Positions 34,154 through 45,743 of a DNA stretch of 64,000 bases are shown here, piece after piece. A program made the position numbers and the translations under genes. Under the pieces are notes generated by a model, which saw only the letters and a list, made by a program, of their open reading frames with translations, ran no database searches and had not been told where the DNA came from. Source of the stretch: Zizania palustris (taxonomy: Eukaryota; Streptophyta; Magnoliopsida; Poales; Poaceae). Position 1 is the first letter of the stretch. Each line of letters starts with the position of its first letter. The stretch is taken from the NCBI GenBank assembly GCA_019279435.1, contig JAAALK010000079.1, positions 106,001,198-106,065,197 of the forward strand, read 5' to 3'.

Positions 34154-36545
34154 TCACTCATCACCCTCGTTTGGTTGGTTGGAGTTGTGGGCGCCGCCGC
34201 TGCCTCTCGGTTCATCCACATTTGAAGCCGAGGGTCCATCCCGATCGGGCATACGGACAGTCTGAAGCAATAGATAAAATTAGAGAACAGACTCAAATAA
34301 CCATCTAAATGCTAACTTAAGTATCTCAACTAACGATAGGAGGGTGCCTCAGTTACAACAGGAGCACCAACTGGAAACAATGGTGGTGGTGGGGGAGGCA
34401 TTGGTTGGAACTGCGACATGTCAATTCCTTACAGTTGGGCAATGTTCTATATATGTTGTAATACAATCAGTTAGTTTTAAATCTATTCCTAATTGCTATA
34501 TAGTTGTAATGCGGCAAACTGAACTTACCTGCATCATCGCCTGCTGCTGTGCAAACCAGGTAGCATAATGGTCTTGATACTGCCTCATTTGCTCCTGTGA
34601 CTACATCATCTGCTCACGTGACTGCCTCAGTTCCTCCGTCAACTGAACAATTTCCTGGTTTGCTTTTATGTGGCGATGGCTGGAGCTAACTCCTGAGGAG
34701 CTCTGCGATGACGGATCTGACTTCTGAGCTCTCACCGCTCTTGAGTCAATAACTCCATTGAGCATGTGGTACCTACAACATTAAATAAGTTAGTTACCAT
34801 TATAGTACTATACACAAAATATTGACAAAAAGATTGTCTCACCGTATATGGCTTTTTTCACCTCTGCTGGAGTACTTGGTCATTGGGTCGACAGGTTGTC
34901 TCCGCCAATCATACTCCTCTCCATGGAGTTGAGCCATGTGTTGACCATATTGCGTTTGCAAAAAACCAACATTACCGATTAGACGAAGAAAAATGACGCG
35001 AACTCTTAAAATTGTTAACATCTCACCAAATGATATGTGGCTAATTACACAAGATATCTAGCTGTGCAGGATCTGCTCCTTTATGACCAGAAGCATAAAC
35101 CTCGATGTCACTTGGCACAACACCATTTTTAGCTTCCTGTACATTAGATATGAGTTAGTCTCATTACAATGTATATATAGGTAAAGTGACAAGTGTAGGT
35201 ATCACCATGCATTTAGCCAAGCAGATATGTCCATCGACCCTATATCTGTGCTTCGGATCCATTCCACGACACTGTCTTTTCTTCTCGGAAACCTTCTTGA
35301 ATTCATCTGAAGACCAAATCTTGCAGAATTCAAAGTAGGAATCCTCACGGTTTGCAAACCACAGAATCCTCACCTGAACAAACATATTAAGCTTCTGCAT
35401 TAGATGAAAATAAATCTCAAAAATCGAAGATTAAAAGAGTTAGAATTGTTTACCGAACAATATCGCTCCTCAGTCAAGTATATTGCCGAAGAACCCATCG
35501 CATTGCTCATTCGTTGCCCTAGCTTCTCCTTATAGTACACATTGTTCAGTTGAATGCGGACATACGAAATCACGTCCTTCACCACCTTGTGTACATTGTG
35601 ACAAGCAAAAACGTAACTGCAAAAGTCATGATTAGTAATCTACTAGAACTCCAAAAGTTTTGCGTTAAAACGAAACAATGCATGTAAAAACACATACCCA
35701 GAAGTCATGAGACACCGCCCCTAGCTAGTTCCGTAGACCCTGTCAGGAGCAAACCGGTATTGGTCCCATGTCGTGCATAGTACCCGCTCACCGGTCGGTA
35801 TTGTCAGCACCCCTGGGTAGTGCAGACGACACAGGTTACCCAATATCTAGTTAACCTGCCTGACCCTCGAAGTGCCATCAAACCAAGAGTCAATTCAAGA
35901 TCTAGAAATACATAATAAATAAAGTCAGTAAACTGAAAGAAATTTTTTGAAGTAAAGCAAAACACTAGAGTATGAGACTTACTTATCACCTACATGCGTG
36001 ATCTCGATCTTATTTCCACCTAAAGGGGCTATAAGTGGGGCGACCAGGTGGCTCATCCTAAAAGAATGTGAGGATGACCCTGAAGCCTCAACCCCCTCCT
36101 CCTGACCCACACCCTCCTCCTGACCTGCACCCTCCTCCTGCCCTGCACCCTCCGGGCCAGCCTCCTGCCCCACACCCTCCGGGTCACCCCCTGCCTCGCA
36201 CCCTCCGGGTCATCCCCCTCTTGCCCTCACCCTCTGGGTCATCCTCCTAACCTGTACCCTCCTAGGTCATGCTCTTCATCCTGCAAAATAGTATGAAAAC
36301 AATTAGTAATAGTTGATAACTAGCATAAAAATCAATTTGAAGGTTACCTCATCATATCTTAGAAATGCAATTGGACGATTCCACAATGATAGGTCTATGC
36401 ATCTCAAGAGCTGCTCTTGACAACGTCTGTTTGAAGAAGAGGAGCTACCCTAGAATAGGGTGTCCTCCTGACTCGCCGGTGTACTCGTCGGTGTACTCTT
36501 CATGCCGAAAAGCTTCCTCGTCACACTCTTCACCTTTTTCGACAT
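34154..36545 (-). pseudogene. TNP1-like protein gene of the CACTA element (Transposase_24 type)
   Basis: It starts at ATG 36545 (MSKKVKSVTRKLFGMKSTPT), is cut by TAG about 30 codons later, and ends at TGA 34154-34156 after a serine/asparagine tail (NVDEPRGSGGAHNSNQPNEG). Several exons on the minus strand carry an acidic GQEEG repeat (about 36170-36060), the segment KIWSSDEFKKVSEKKRQC (about 35300) typical of PF03004 proteins, then AQLHGEEYDWRRQPVDPMTK (about 34920), and a C-terminal coiled coil (QEIVQLTEELRQSREQMM). The in-frame TAG near the start and another near 34600 suggest decay. Exon borders were not fully resolved. Confidence 0.75.
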
Positions 36546-36695
36546 CCTATTCAAAAAAGCACAAATGAGTATTTATTAGTATGGAAAGTTAGAACTTATG
36601 AAAAAGCATGTAATATGAAATATATTTAACATACACAATGCATGTATGAAAATAATTAATTGTCAATTATCATGAAAATCAGGATCAATTTGTCC

Positions 36696-37114
36696 CTATC
36701 TCCCCAAAGCATGCCATGTTACTTTTTTCTTCTTATGTTGTTGTTTCCTTTTCTCGGGAACTGCTACATCATTAGCATCGCCAAGAAAATAATCCGCTGG
36801 CGAGTTTGGCTCTACATTAAATGAAGTCGGAAGTTCATCATCTTGATAAACCTCATTGACCTCTTCAACTTCCAATTGATAAGCACCATCACTAGGGGTC
36901 TGTAGACGGTCCCGAGGATTCACTTCGTAGACTACCCACCAAGCACTTAGTTTTTCACATGGGTACGACATATAATACAATGCTTGACTTGGTGAGGAAG
37001 AACAAAATTATCGCAACCACATAGTCGTTCCGCGTGTTTGACTTCAACCATCCCAAATTGGTTTTCTTGAGTACCATGTTTGGGGTCAAACCAATCACAA
37101 TCGAAGAAGACTAC
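36696..37114 (-). pseudogene. TNP2-like transposase, C-terminal fragment (DUF4216 region)
   Basis: The minus strand from 37114 encodes a cysteine- and aspartate-containing segment (VFFDCDWFDPKHG), then LSAWWVVYEVNPRDRLQ and an acidic, then lysine-rich tail (PEKRKQQHKKKKVTWHALGR). This layout matches the end of En/Spm TNP2-type transposases (DUF4216, from memory). The catalytic part lies upstream, beyond the LTR insertion at 37115. A small frame change is needed near 36985. Confidence 0.75.
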
Positions 37115-37942
37115 TGTTGTAGCAATTGCATCAGCTACAAACAGGTTTCTATGTGAAGGGGTAGAATATAGGCTATGAACATCAAAGGGTTCTTCTAGAG
37201 AGAGGGTTTTATACTGGTCGGGCCTCCCAAGAGGGATAATAACCCTACGTCCAGTTTACATTGGATTTGGGCATAATTTTGCCACTATCTTGCATGTGTC
37301 CATTACAAGGGCAGAGCCCTGCTTTTATAGGCTCACATGCCAAAGGAAAAGACGCAATTACCCCCTACATGCCATAGACTTTATAGAGGTAAGAGGGGAA
37401 AGGCTAGGCTACTGTACATATAACTTTACAGACGTGGTAGATATACATCACTTCAGAGGTAGGTGTATGACATACCAGCGGCAGAGGGCACCTAGTATGG
37501 CTTTTACACTGCAGTAGTACTAAGATATTTCTACATCTTCTGGACTGGAGCACCTATCAGAGGGTCTCAACTAGAGCTTATTGAGGGGGCTTCGAAGGGG
37601 TCCCGGAGGGGACTCCGAAGAGGCTCCAAAGAGGACCCCGAAGAGGCTCTAGAGAGGGTTCGGAGGGATCTCAGAGGCTTGGCTCCGGAGGGTGCCTGGA
37701 GGGGTCCCGAACCACTTGGTTCCAAAGGGGTCCCGAAGGCGTCCCAGAGCGCCTGGCTCCAGAAGGAGCTCGGAGGTTTGGCCTTCAGCCGCATAATTCT
37801 TTGTAGCACTTGGAGTAATCTGGGATGGAAGGGGATGGAGTCCATTTTTTGGGATTCGTTAGCCTAGCAGGTTCCGAGTCCGAGGCCTTCGGAGGCTGAC
37901 GTCATTTGACCCCTATTTAAGGGAAAAACCATTTCCCCAATA
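37115..37942 (-). repeat. 3' LTR of element F (828 bp)
   Basis: It starts TGTTGTAGCAATTG and ends CCCCAATA, followed by GTAGCCCCTCAC. It is diverged from the LTR at 4336 and lacks its CCTCCGAACTGGGG array. Confidence 0.85.
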
Positions 37943-38214
37943 GTAGCCCCTCACACGTAGCCCTTCGTAGCAAAGGGATGCATGTGCCCTAGGGTAAATG
38001 ACACTTATAAAATGATGCTTCGTGATTAAAAGGCCTTCGGAGCCTGGGCCCAAAGGCCAGCTTCGAATCGCGCAAACAATAAATGCCCGTACGGAGCGGA
38101 CGAGACGCCCTCGCGGAGTCCAAAAGGCTCCACAACGGCCAAAATTTGAGCTGTTACTGTGTGGGGTGCGACGGTTCACTTTAGAAACTACCTTGGCCCT
38201 AGCGTTCATAGACT

Positions 38215-39016
38215 GTGGGGGTTGGGTTCCCGGTGAAAAAATCTTGGCTGCGGGGCGCACAATGTCTTTTTACCGCCTATAAAAGGCCTTGGCGAACCAT
38301 TGCGCCACTCACGCCTTTCATTTGCTTCCTGCTTGAGCCCCTAGCTACCTTCATTCTATGTCTTTTCTTAGAGCTTCGTGCGTACTTTGTTCCGGAGCCC
38401 TTTAGCACCCTTCGTGCCGGAGCCCCTCGCAAGAGGCCGAAGAAGGTTTCGTCGAAGAAGGCTTCGGCTTTGGGCGGGGGCTCGAGCTCTGTTCAAGCCG
38501 AAGCGGTGGCTGCGGCTACGGCTGCGGTGAATCCTGCAGTGAGGCATCTCGAACCGACCGACCTTCGGTCACCATCAAACAAGTTTGAGCAGACCTTGGA
38601 GTTGCGTGGTTTGGCTTCAACGGAGGAGTCTGTCCAGCGGATCTGCGAAGGGAAGATTTCCGAAGACATCTGCCTTCGGGTACCTGCGAATACAGAAACC
38701 ATCCCGAGGCCTCAGTCTGACGAAGTCGTAGTCTTCGAGGCCTTCTTCGAGGTAGGGCTCGGGATACCTGCGGTGGATATGTTGAACGAAGTATTGAAGG
38801 CTTTTAATTTTGAACTCCCTCACCTATCCCCGAACGCCGTGGCGAGGCTCGCAATCTTCGAATGGGCCATGATAGCCAAAGGATGCGAAGGGCGAGCAAA
38901 CGTCTTCGTCGCCCTCCACGACGCCACCTGCCATCCGAAGTGAAGGGAGGGGTCGGATGGCGTCGAGAGGGCTTTGGCCTTTGGGAGTGCCAATTTCTAG
39001 CTCCACAAAGAGTTCT
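38215..39016 (+). pseudogene. second copy of the Transposase_28-type opposite-strand gene, broken
   Basis: From about 38420 the frame parallels residues near the start of the gene at 6095 (KRPKKVSSKKASALGGGSSS; DEVVVFEAFFEVGLGIPAVD; SPNAVARLAIFEWAM). TGA at 38941-38943 and TAG near 38998 interrupt it. Homology continues to about 39016, where element D begins. TATAAAAG at 38278-38285 sits in the same TACCGCC context as in the first copy. Confidence 0.8.
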
Positions 39017-39321
39017 TGAATGTTTTTAATTCCAATAAATAGGAGTTAATTTTTCTGTTTAGTAGTATAGATTAAGTGTAATATTTTAGTATTTTTCAGA
39101 ATTTTCAAATTCTGAAAAAATATTAAAAGAATAGGGTCAATGTTGTACTAAATTAGGAGTATACATTAATGTATTTTTCAGAATTGATAATTCAGAAAAT
39201 ACATTATGGTATTTAGGTAAATACTCACAACTTTAACCCTAATGGCATTTTGGGGATTTCTTTAATGGGCTAGCCTATATATATGACCCCATGCCTAAGG
39301 GTTAGGGCTGCTCTCTTTCCC

Positions 39322-39643
39322 TGTTGAAGTTAGCCGTTGGCGAGGCTCCAGGTTGGAATCAAAGCAGCAAAGATGATCGCTGGAACTGAGGAAAGAAATC
39401 AAGGCTAGAGTATTCCAAATTTATGCAGTAGCTAAGTTTGGTAGATTGCTCACTGATTGATGCGGCTAGAAATGCATTGCCTTGTATTAAACTTTCCAAA
39501 TAGCAAGAAGATCAAATAAGAAAGCAACGCACAGAATTTCAGTGCTGCTGTTTTTTTTCCTGAAAACCCTGTTTATCTTCAACCTCTGTTTTTGCTCTCT
39601 GTTCATCGTTCTCCAGGTGTGTACGATCGTGATCCTGCCAACA
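39322..39643 (+). repeat. 5' LTR of element E
   Basis: TGTTGAAGTTAGCCG ... GATCCTGCCAACA. It is followed at once by the PBS. Confidence 0.95.
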
Positions 39644-39645
39644 TT

Positions 39646-39657
39646 TGGTATCAGAGC
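39646..39657 (+). other. primer-binding site of element E
   Basis: TGGTATCAGAGC, the initiator tRNA-Met type, two bases after the LTR. Confidence 0.9.
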
Positions 39658-42600
39658 GATGTCGATCGTACCGGCGGACACAGCTAGGGGGAGCACGGGA
39701 GGTGTGTTCTACCCAATGCTGACTGCAACCAACTACACCAGTTGGGTGATCCGGGTGCAGGCGATGATGGAGGACCAGGGAGTTTGGGAGGCGGTGGAGC
39801 TGGCGGCCGGGGAGGACGTCGACATCAGGAAGGACAAGAAGGCCAGATCAAATCTTCTCCAAGCGTTACCAGAAGATCTTCTGATGCAAGTGGCGAAGAA
39901 GAAGACTGCGAAAGAAGTTTGGGACTGTCTCAAGACAAGATTTGTCGGCGAGATTCGTGTGCATGATGCGCGTCTGCAAACATTGAAGGCTGAGTTCGAC
40001 GGCATGCGCATGGGCGATGGTGAGTCCCTGGATCAGTACGCGGGACGTATTTTCGCCATGTCAGTCCGGTACTCGGCATTGGGGGCTACTCTTGATGACA
40101 AGGCAATGGTGAAGAAATTGTTCGACACCGTCCCTGAGAAGTTCATCAATATTGTTGCCGATATTGAGCAGTTCTATGACCTCGATGAGATGCCGTTTGA
40201 GGAAGCCATAGGTCGTCTCAAAACCTATGATGAGCGCACACGCAAGAAGAGCTCCAGTGGCAGCGGCAACGCCGATGCTCAAGTGCTACTCACCCAGGCG
40301 GAGTGGGAGGCACGGTTCAGGAAGGAAGGCAGTGAAACAAATTCATTCCAGAAGAAGAGGGACTCTGGCAGTGGCGGCAACCGTGGCCGAGGAGGTCGTG
40401 GGCGTGGGAGAAGCCGTGGCAGGGGAAGTCAAGGTGGATCACCTCACAAGGATGGGGCAAGTGGCTCCGGCAATGGTGGACGAGACAAGAGCCACATAAA
40501 ATGTTTCAACTGCGCTAAATATGGTCACTATGCTAGCCAGTGCCGCAATCCAAAGAAGAAAGAGGAGGAGGCAAATCTCACCAGAGCTGATGACGCTGAT
40601 CCAGCGCTACTGCTTGCAGTGACTGAAGAAGGGGCAGAAGTGGTGGAACAGACGGTCGTGCACGAGGAGTATGCGTGGCCGAAGCTGCTGCTGGCAGATG
40701 GCGGGGCAGCAAGCGGAGACAATTGGTATCTTGATAATGGCGCTAGCAACCATATGACCGGCGATCGCCACAAGTTTAGGGAGCTGGACGAAACGATCAC
40801 CGGCAGTGTAAAATTTGGTGATGCTTCATCGGTACAGATAAAAGGGAAGGGATCAATTTTGTTCTCCTGCAAGAATGGTGACCAGTGGTTGCTTGATGAT
40901 GTTTACTACATCCCTAGCCTTCACTGCAACATGGTGAGCTTGGGACAACTCACTGAGATGGATCACCAGGTGGTGATGAATGGCGATGTGCTTGAAGTAT
41001 TCCAGAGATATCCATGGTGATTGATCATGCAGGTGAAGCGCACATGCAATCGACTATACAAAATTGAGCTCAAGTTAGCACATCCAGTGTGTTTGCTAGC
41101 AAAACTTGAGGACCCAGCGTGGTTGTGGCATGCACGGCTAGGTCATGTAAATTTCCATGCAGTGAAGAAGTTGGCGGATAAGCAGATGGCAATAGGAGTT
41201 CCTATGATCTCTCATCCCAACCAACTGTGCAAGGCATGCTTGGTGGCCAAACAGATCAGACAACCATTTCCAGCAATGGCGCAATTCCGAGCAGAGGAGC
41301 CACTCGAGTTGCTGCACATGGATCTGTGTGGCCCAATCACACCGACAACCATGGTCGGGAACAGATATTTCTTCCTTGTAGTTGATGACTTCACTCGCTG
41401 GATGTGGGTGTTCGTAATCAAGACGAAGGACCAAGCGCTGCCAAGTTTTATCAAGCTCAAGCCTCTGGCTGAAAATTTGGTTGGACGGCGCATCAAGACA
41501 CTACGATCTGATCGTGGTGGGGAGTTCCTATCCGGTGAGTTCAAGCAGTTATGTGAGGAGGCCGGAATCCTGCGACACTTGACGGCTCCCTACTCGCCGC
41601 AGCAGAACGGTGTGGTGGAACGCCGGAATAGGACTGTGATGGCCATGGCGCGCTCTCTGCTCAAGGGTATGAATGTGCCCAGCAGAATGTGGGGGGAGGC
41701 GGTGAGGAATGCTGTTTACTTGCTAAACCGCCTGCCAACGAAGACGATGGGAGAACGCACCCCATTTGAAGCTTGGATAGGAAAGAAGCCACAGCTGGGA
41801 CATTTGCGTGTGTTCGGATGTACCGCTCATGCCAAGAACACGACGCCGAATTTAAAGAAGTTGGACGACCGGAGCTCTCCATTCGTCTACTTCGGTGTTG
41901 AAGAAGGGAGCAAAGCACACCGTTTGTATGATCCTCAGCGCAACAGAATCACTGTAAGTCGTGATGTTGTGTTTGAAGAAAATGTTGCATGGCAGTGGAA
42001 TGGTGAAATTGCAGGAATAACAGAAGAACCAATTGAGTTCTATGTGGAATAAAATAAGGACGCCATGGAGGAGCCAAGCACGCACATGCCTCATACGGTA
42101 CCAACCACACCTTGCTGCCAAAGTCCAGAACAAAATGAGGAGGGTCCAGGACAGCAAGTACTTGAAGAAATCACTCCGGCACGTTCAGGTGGAGATGAAG
42201 ATACAGAAGCAATGCCAAGACTACCAGCATCACCACCATCTCCAGGAACAGGTGCTACTAGGACTGCTAGTGATCAAGAAGTTGATAGCAGTTCTAGTGG
42301 TCTCTACAAGTCCACTCGCTACAGAAATATCAACGACATCATGCGGGATGCCCCTCGCATTGACCTGATGGAAGACGAGGAGGATGGCGAGCTGTACCTT
42401 GCAGAGACGGGGGAGCCAACGTGCTACCAGGAGGCCTCTGGCTGCCAGGCATGGGAAGATGCCATGAAACAGGAGATAGAGTCCATTGAGAAAAACAGAA
42501 CATGGGTACTCAGCACACTGCCTGCTGGACATAGAGCTATCGGGCTCAAATGGGTGTATAAACTGAAGAAAAACACAAATGGTGAAGTGATTAAGTATAA

Positions 42601-43519
42601 AGCAAGACTAGTGGCGAAGGGTTATGTCCAGCGGCAAGGAGTTGACTTTGAGGAGGTATTCGCGCCGGTGGCGAGGCTTGACACAGTGCGTGTTGTATTG
42701 GCAATTGCTGCTGATCGTCACTGGCAAGTACATCATCTTGATGTAAAATCAGCATTCCTCAATGGTGATCTCGAAGAAGAAGTGTATGTGGCTCAGCCGG
42801 AAGGCTACGTCCAGAAGGGAAAAGAGCACTTGGTGCTGAAACTGAGCAAAGCCTTGTATGGACTTCGACAGGCGCCACGGGCGTGGAATCTGCGCCTGGA
42901 CAGGAGCTTGAAGAACCTTGGGTTCACTCGGTGTGCACAGGAGCAAGCAGTATACACTCGAGGCAGAGGACAGAGAGGTATCATTGTTGGTATATATGTT
43001 GATGACTTGATTGTGACAGGGGAAGACCCGAATGAAATCACAGTATTCAAACAACAGATGATGAGAGAGTTTGAGATGAGTGATCTTGGATTGCTCTCGT
43101 ACTACCTTGGCATCGAGGTGGCTTAGGAAGAAAGTGGCATTACCATCAAACAAGCAAGCTATGCCAAGAAGATTCTGGCCCAGTTCGGGATGATGGAGTG
43201 CAATGCTACCTTAATTCCAATCGAGCCACGAACTCAGTTACACAAGGACGCAGGTGGACTCCCAGTTGATGCAACAGAGTATCGGCGTGTTATCGGTTGT
43301 CTACGTTATTTACTGCACACCCGACCGGACCTCTCCTACGCGGTTGGGGTTGTGAGCAGGTTCATGGAACGGCCAACAGTTATCCATCTCAAGGCGGTGA
43401 AGCAAATTCTGATGTACCTAAAGGGGACAATCGACTTCGGCCTTGTATTCCCTGCAGGTAGTGGTGCAGTTGAGATCACCGGATACACAGACAGCGACTT
43501 GGCAGGAGATGTTGATGAT

Positions 43520-44036
43520 TGTTAGGATTAAACTTGACTGGTCATGTGTGTGCGTGAGTTCTGTGCGTGCGTGAGTCCTGTGTGTGCGCCATTGGGCGTG
43601 GGCATGCTGTTGCCGAAGAGGTCAGGGGCAGGGAGTGCGATTGTGTTGGTTGGAGTGGCAGCGGGAAGTTCGCCGGAGCCGTTTGGGTGCGCATGCAGAT
43701 CGTGCGAGCGAGCGCGTCGTTCGGGCACGAAGCAGTGCATGGGCGCAGCCATGGCGAAGAAGCCGGGTGGTGGAGGAGAGCTCTACTGCGGCTATAAATA
43801 GCGCCACTCCCTCTTGTAATCGTGCACTGGTCTAGCGTGAATAAGAGTGCCAAGATACAGGCCGTTCGTCGGCCGCGGCGTTCGTCGCCGGAAAAACATC
43901 GAGCACCATGCGCGCGCACTGTTCATCGTCTTCTACCTCCAGCCACCGATGATTGTGAGCACATGAGAGCGTCGCGAGGCGAGTGCGAGCTGGGAACGCG
44001 TGTTTGAGCTCGCCGGAGTGTCCCTGGGCTCCAACA
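43520..44036 (+). repeat. 5' LTR of the miniature element (517 bp)
   Basis: TGTTAGGATTAAACTTGACT ... CTGGGCTCCAACA. A TATA box (TATAAATA) lies at 43793-43800. The GC-rich body gives open frames in several frames on both strands (for example 43542-43919), none convincing. Confidence 0.95.
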
Positions 44037-44038
44037 AT

Positions 44039-44050
44039 TGGTATCAGAGC
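44039..44050 (+). other. primer-binding site of the miniature element
   Basis: TGGTATCAGAGC two bases after the LTR, the same Met-type site as in element E. Confidence 0.9.
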
Positions 44051-44453
44051 CGAGGCAAGGCGGAGACGCGCTCGGGATGGCCGCCGGCGTGTGTCGCCGG
44101 TGATGAAGAAGTCGCAAGGTCGTCGGCCGGTCGGAGTGCGTGTGCGAGTCACGTTGGCGAGCGCGTCACGCGGGCACGGTGCAGCGTGTTGGCGCGGCGA
44201 TGGCGAGGAAGAAGACGATGGAGATGACCCTCGGCGTGTGTCGCCGAGGAGGAAGGAGACCGTGACATGCGATGACGATGGGAGCAGCAACATCAGCTCT
44301 GGTGACGGCAAGCGTGTGTCGTTTGCACGGAGTTGGGGCATGCAGAGGTGGCCGCGTCAGATCATGAGGCCGTAGCGGCGGCTGGGACGATGAAGACGAC
44401 GGCAGCAGGTTGCAACAACTTTGGCAATGGCAAGTCAGGTTTAGGGAGGTGAT
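44051..44453 (+). other. interior of the miniature element, non-coding
   Basis: About 400 GC-rich bases with no recognisable protein. It ends with a purine-rich tract (TTTAGGGAGGTGAT) before the 3' LTR that is the likely plus-strand primer. Confidence 0.8.
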
Positions 44454-44970
44454 TGTTAGGATTAAACTTGACTGGTCATGTGTGTGCGTGAGTTCTGTGC
44501 GTGCGTGAGTCCTGTGTGTGCGCCATTGGGCGTGGGCATGCTGTTGCCGAAGAGGTCAGGGGCAGGGAGTGCGATTGTGTTGGTTGGAGTGGCAGCGGGA
44601 AGTTCGCCGGAGCCGTTTGGGTGCGCATGCAGATCGTGCGAGCGAGCGCGTCGTTCGGGCACGAAGCAGTGCATGGGCGCAGCCATGGCGAAGAAGCCGG
44701 GTGGTGGAGGAGAGCTCTACTGCGGCTATAAATAGCGCCACTCCCTCTTGTAATCGTGCACTGGTCTAGCGTGAATAAGAGTGCCAAGATACAGGCCGTT
44801 CGTCGGCCGCGGCGTTCGTCGCCGGAAAAACATCGAGCACCATGCGCGCGCACTGTTCATCGTCTTCTACCTCCAGCCACCGATGATTGTGAGCACATGA
44901 GAGCGTCGCGAGGCGAGTGCGAGCTGGGAACGCGTGTTTGAGCTCGCCGGAGTGTCCCTGGGCTCCAACA
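44454..44970 (+). repeat. 3' LTR of the miniature element (517 bp)
   Basis: Second copy, offset by 934 bases, with its TATA box at 44727-44734. It ends CTCCAACA before the ATGAT duplication. Confidence 0.95.
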
Positions 44971-45422
44971 ATGATCGCCGCAGTACGGGTGGTATTGCGT
45001 TCTACATCAACAACAGCTTGGTCGCATGGAGCTCGCAGAAGCAGAAGACGGTGGCGTTATCATCCTGCGAGGCTGAGTTTATGGCTGCTACTACTGCAGC
45101 ATGCCATGCAATCTGGCTCAGATCACTCCCGGGAGAAATGCTTGGCATCGGGGAAAAGACAGTGAAGTTGTTCGTCGACAACAAATCAGCAATAGCACTA
45201 ATGAAGAATCCTGTGTTCCACGGGAGAAGCAAACACATCGACACTCGCTATCATTTCATTCGTGAATGCGTCGACGCTGGACAGATTGTGATCGAGTTTG
45301 TTCGTACTGAAGAACAGCGGGCGGACACTCTAACGAAAGGTTTGCCGGCGGCAAGATTGGTAACAGCAAGATATCTGTTGGGCGTCCGTAATCTTGAGCC
45401 ACGCCAAGTCTAAGGGGGAGTT

Positions 45423-45743
45423 TGTTGAAGTTAGCCGTTGGCGAGGCTCCAGGTTGGAATCAAAGCAGCAAAGATGATCGCTGGAACTGAGGAAAGAAAT
45501 CAAGGCTAGAGTATTCCAAATTTATGCAGTAGCTAAGTTTGGTAGATTGCTCACTGATTGATGCGGCTAGAAATGCATTGCCTTGTATTAAACTTTCCAA
45601 ATAGCAAGAAGATCAAATAAGAAAGCAACGCACAGAATTTCAGTGCTGCTGTTTTTTTCCTGAAAACCCTGTTTATCTTCAACCTCTGTTTTTGCTCTCT
45701 GTTCATCGTTCTCCAGGTGTGTACGATCGTGATCCTGCCAACA
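45423..45743 (+). repeat. 3' LTR of element E
   Basis: It is preceded by a polypurine tract (AAGGGGGAGTTTG, about 45412-45424) right after the stop codon of the polyprotein. One T shorter than its partner. Confidence 0.95.

Larger units (their letters stand above)
33455..37114 (-). mobile_element. CACTA (En/Spm) DNA transposon, one end and 3' half
   Basis: The left end CATTACAGAAATC is one base from a CACTA terminus. Many direct and inverted copies of AACTTCCGTCGGC follow (33465-33840), the subterminal repeat pattern of CACTA elements. Minus-strand genes inside are a TNP1-like ORF (34154-36545) and the C-terminal end of a TNP2-like transposase (36696-37114). The rest is removed from view by the LTR element inserted at 37115; the other terminus is not in the window. 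Confidence 0.85.
37115..39020 (-). mobile_element. Tat-like non-autonomous LTR element F, partial
   Basis: It begins TGTTGTAGCAATTGCATCAG like the element at 4336, and its internal part is homologous to that element's interior. Only the 3' LTR (37115-37942), the GGGGCTAC polypurine tract and the start of the opposite-strand gene are present. Element D interrupts it at about 39017-39021. The 5-base left flank ACTAC cannot be tested because the other end is out of the window. Confidence 0.85.
43520..44970 (+). mobile_element. miniature non-coding LTR retrotransposon (TRIM-like, 1451 bp)
   Basis: Two 517-bp LTRs (43520-44036 and 44454-44970) surround only 417 bp. The LTRs show no difference by eye. 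A perfect ATGAT duplication (43515-43519 and 44971-44975) flanks it inside the RNase H of element E. PBS and PPT are present; there is no gag or pol. It is longer than classical TRIMs, so it may be a small LARD-type element. It depends on proteins from another element. Confidence 0.95.
39659..45413 (+). pseudogene. gag-pol of Copia element E, three in-frame stops and one insertion
   Basis: One frame starts at ATG 39659 and runs to TAA 45411-45413. It contains gag (TATNYTSWVIRVQAMMEDQG), a CCHC knuckle (CFNCAKYGHYASQC), protease (WYLDNGASNHMTG), integrase (HARLGHVNFHAV; LHMDLCGP; YSPQQNGVVERRNRT), RT (DVKSAFLNGDLEEEVYV; IYVDDLIVTG) and RNase H (GYTDSDLAGDVDD, then RRSTGGIAFYINNS). Stops are TGA 41018, TAA 42050 and TAG 43124, all in the same frame, so there is no frameshift. 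The miniature element occupies 43520-44970 plus its duplication inside RNase H. As it stands it cannot make a full polyprotein. Confidence 0.93.
39322..45743 (+). mobile_element. Copia element E, about 4.97 kb without its insertion
   Basis: Short LTRs at 39322-39643 (322 bp) and 45423-45743 (321 bp) are flanked by a perfect TTCCC duplication (39317-39321 and 45744-45748). The two LTRs differ by a single T in a homopolymer as far as I can see by eye. PBS, gag, protease, integrase, RT, RNase H and PPT follow in Copia order. The RNase H is split by a miniature LTR element. Lineage is uncertain. Confidence 0.95.

Noticed and set aside
43542..44375. Overlapping frames on both strands, repeated at 44476-44941
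   Set aside because: They lie in the LTRs and interior of the miniature element. Six-frame openness comes from GC-rich sequence.
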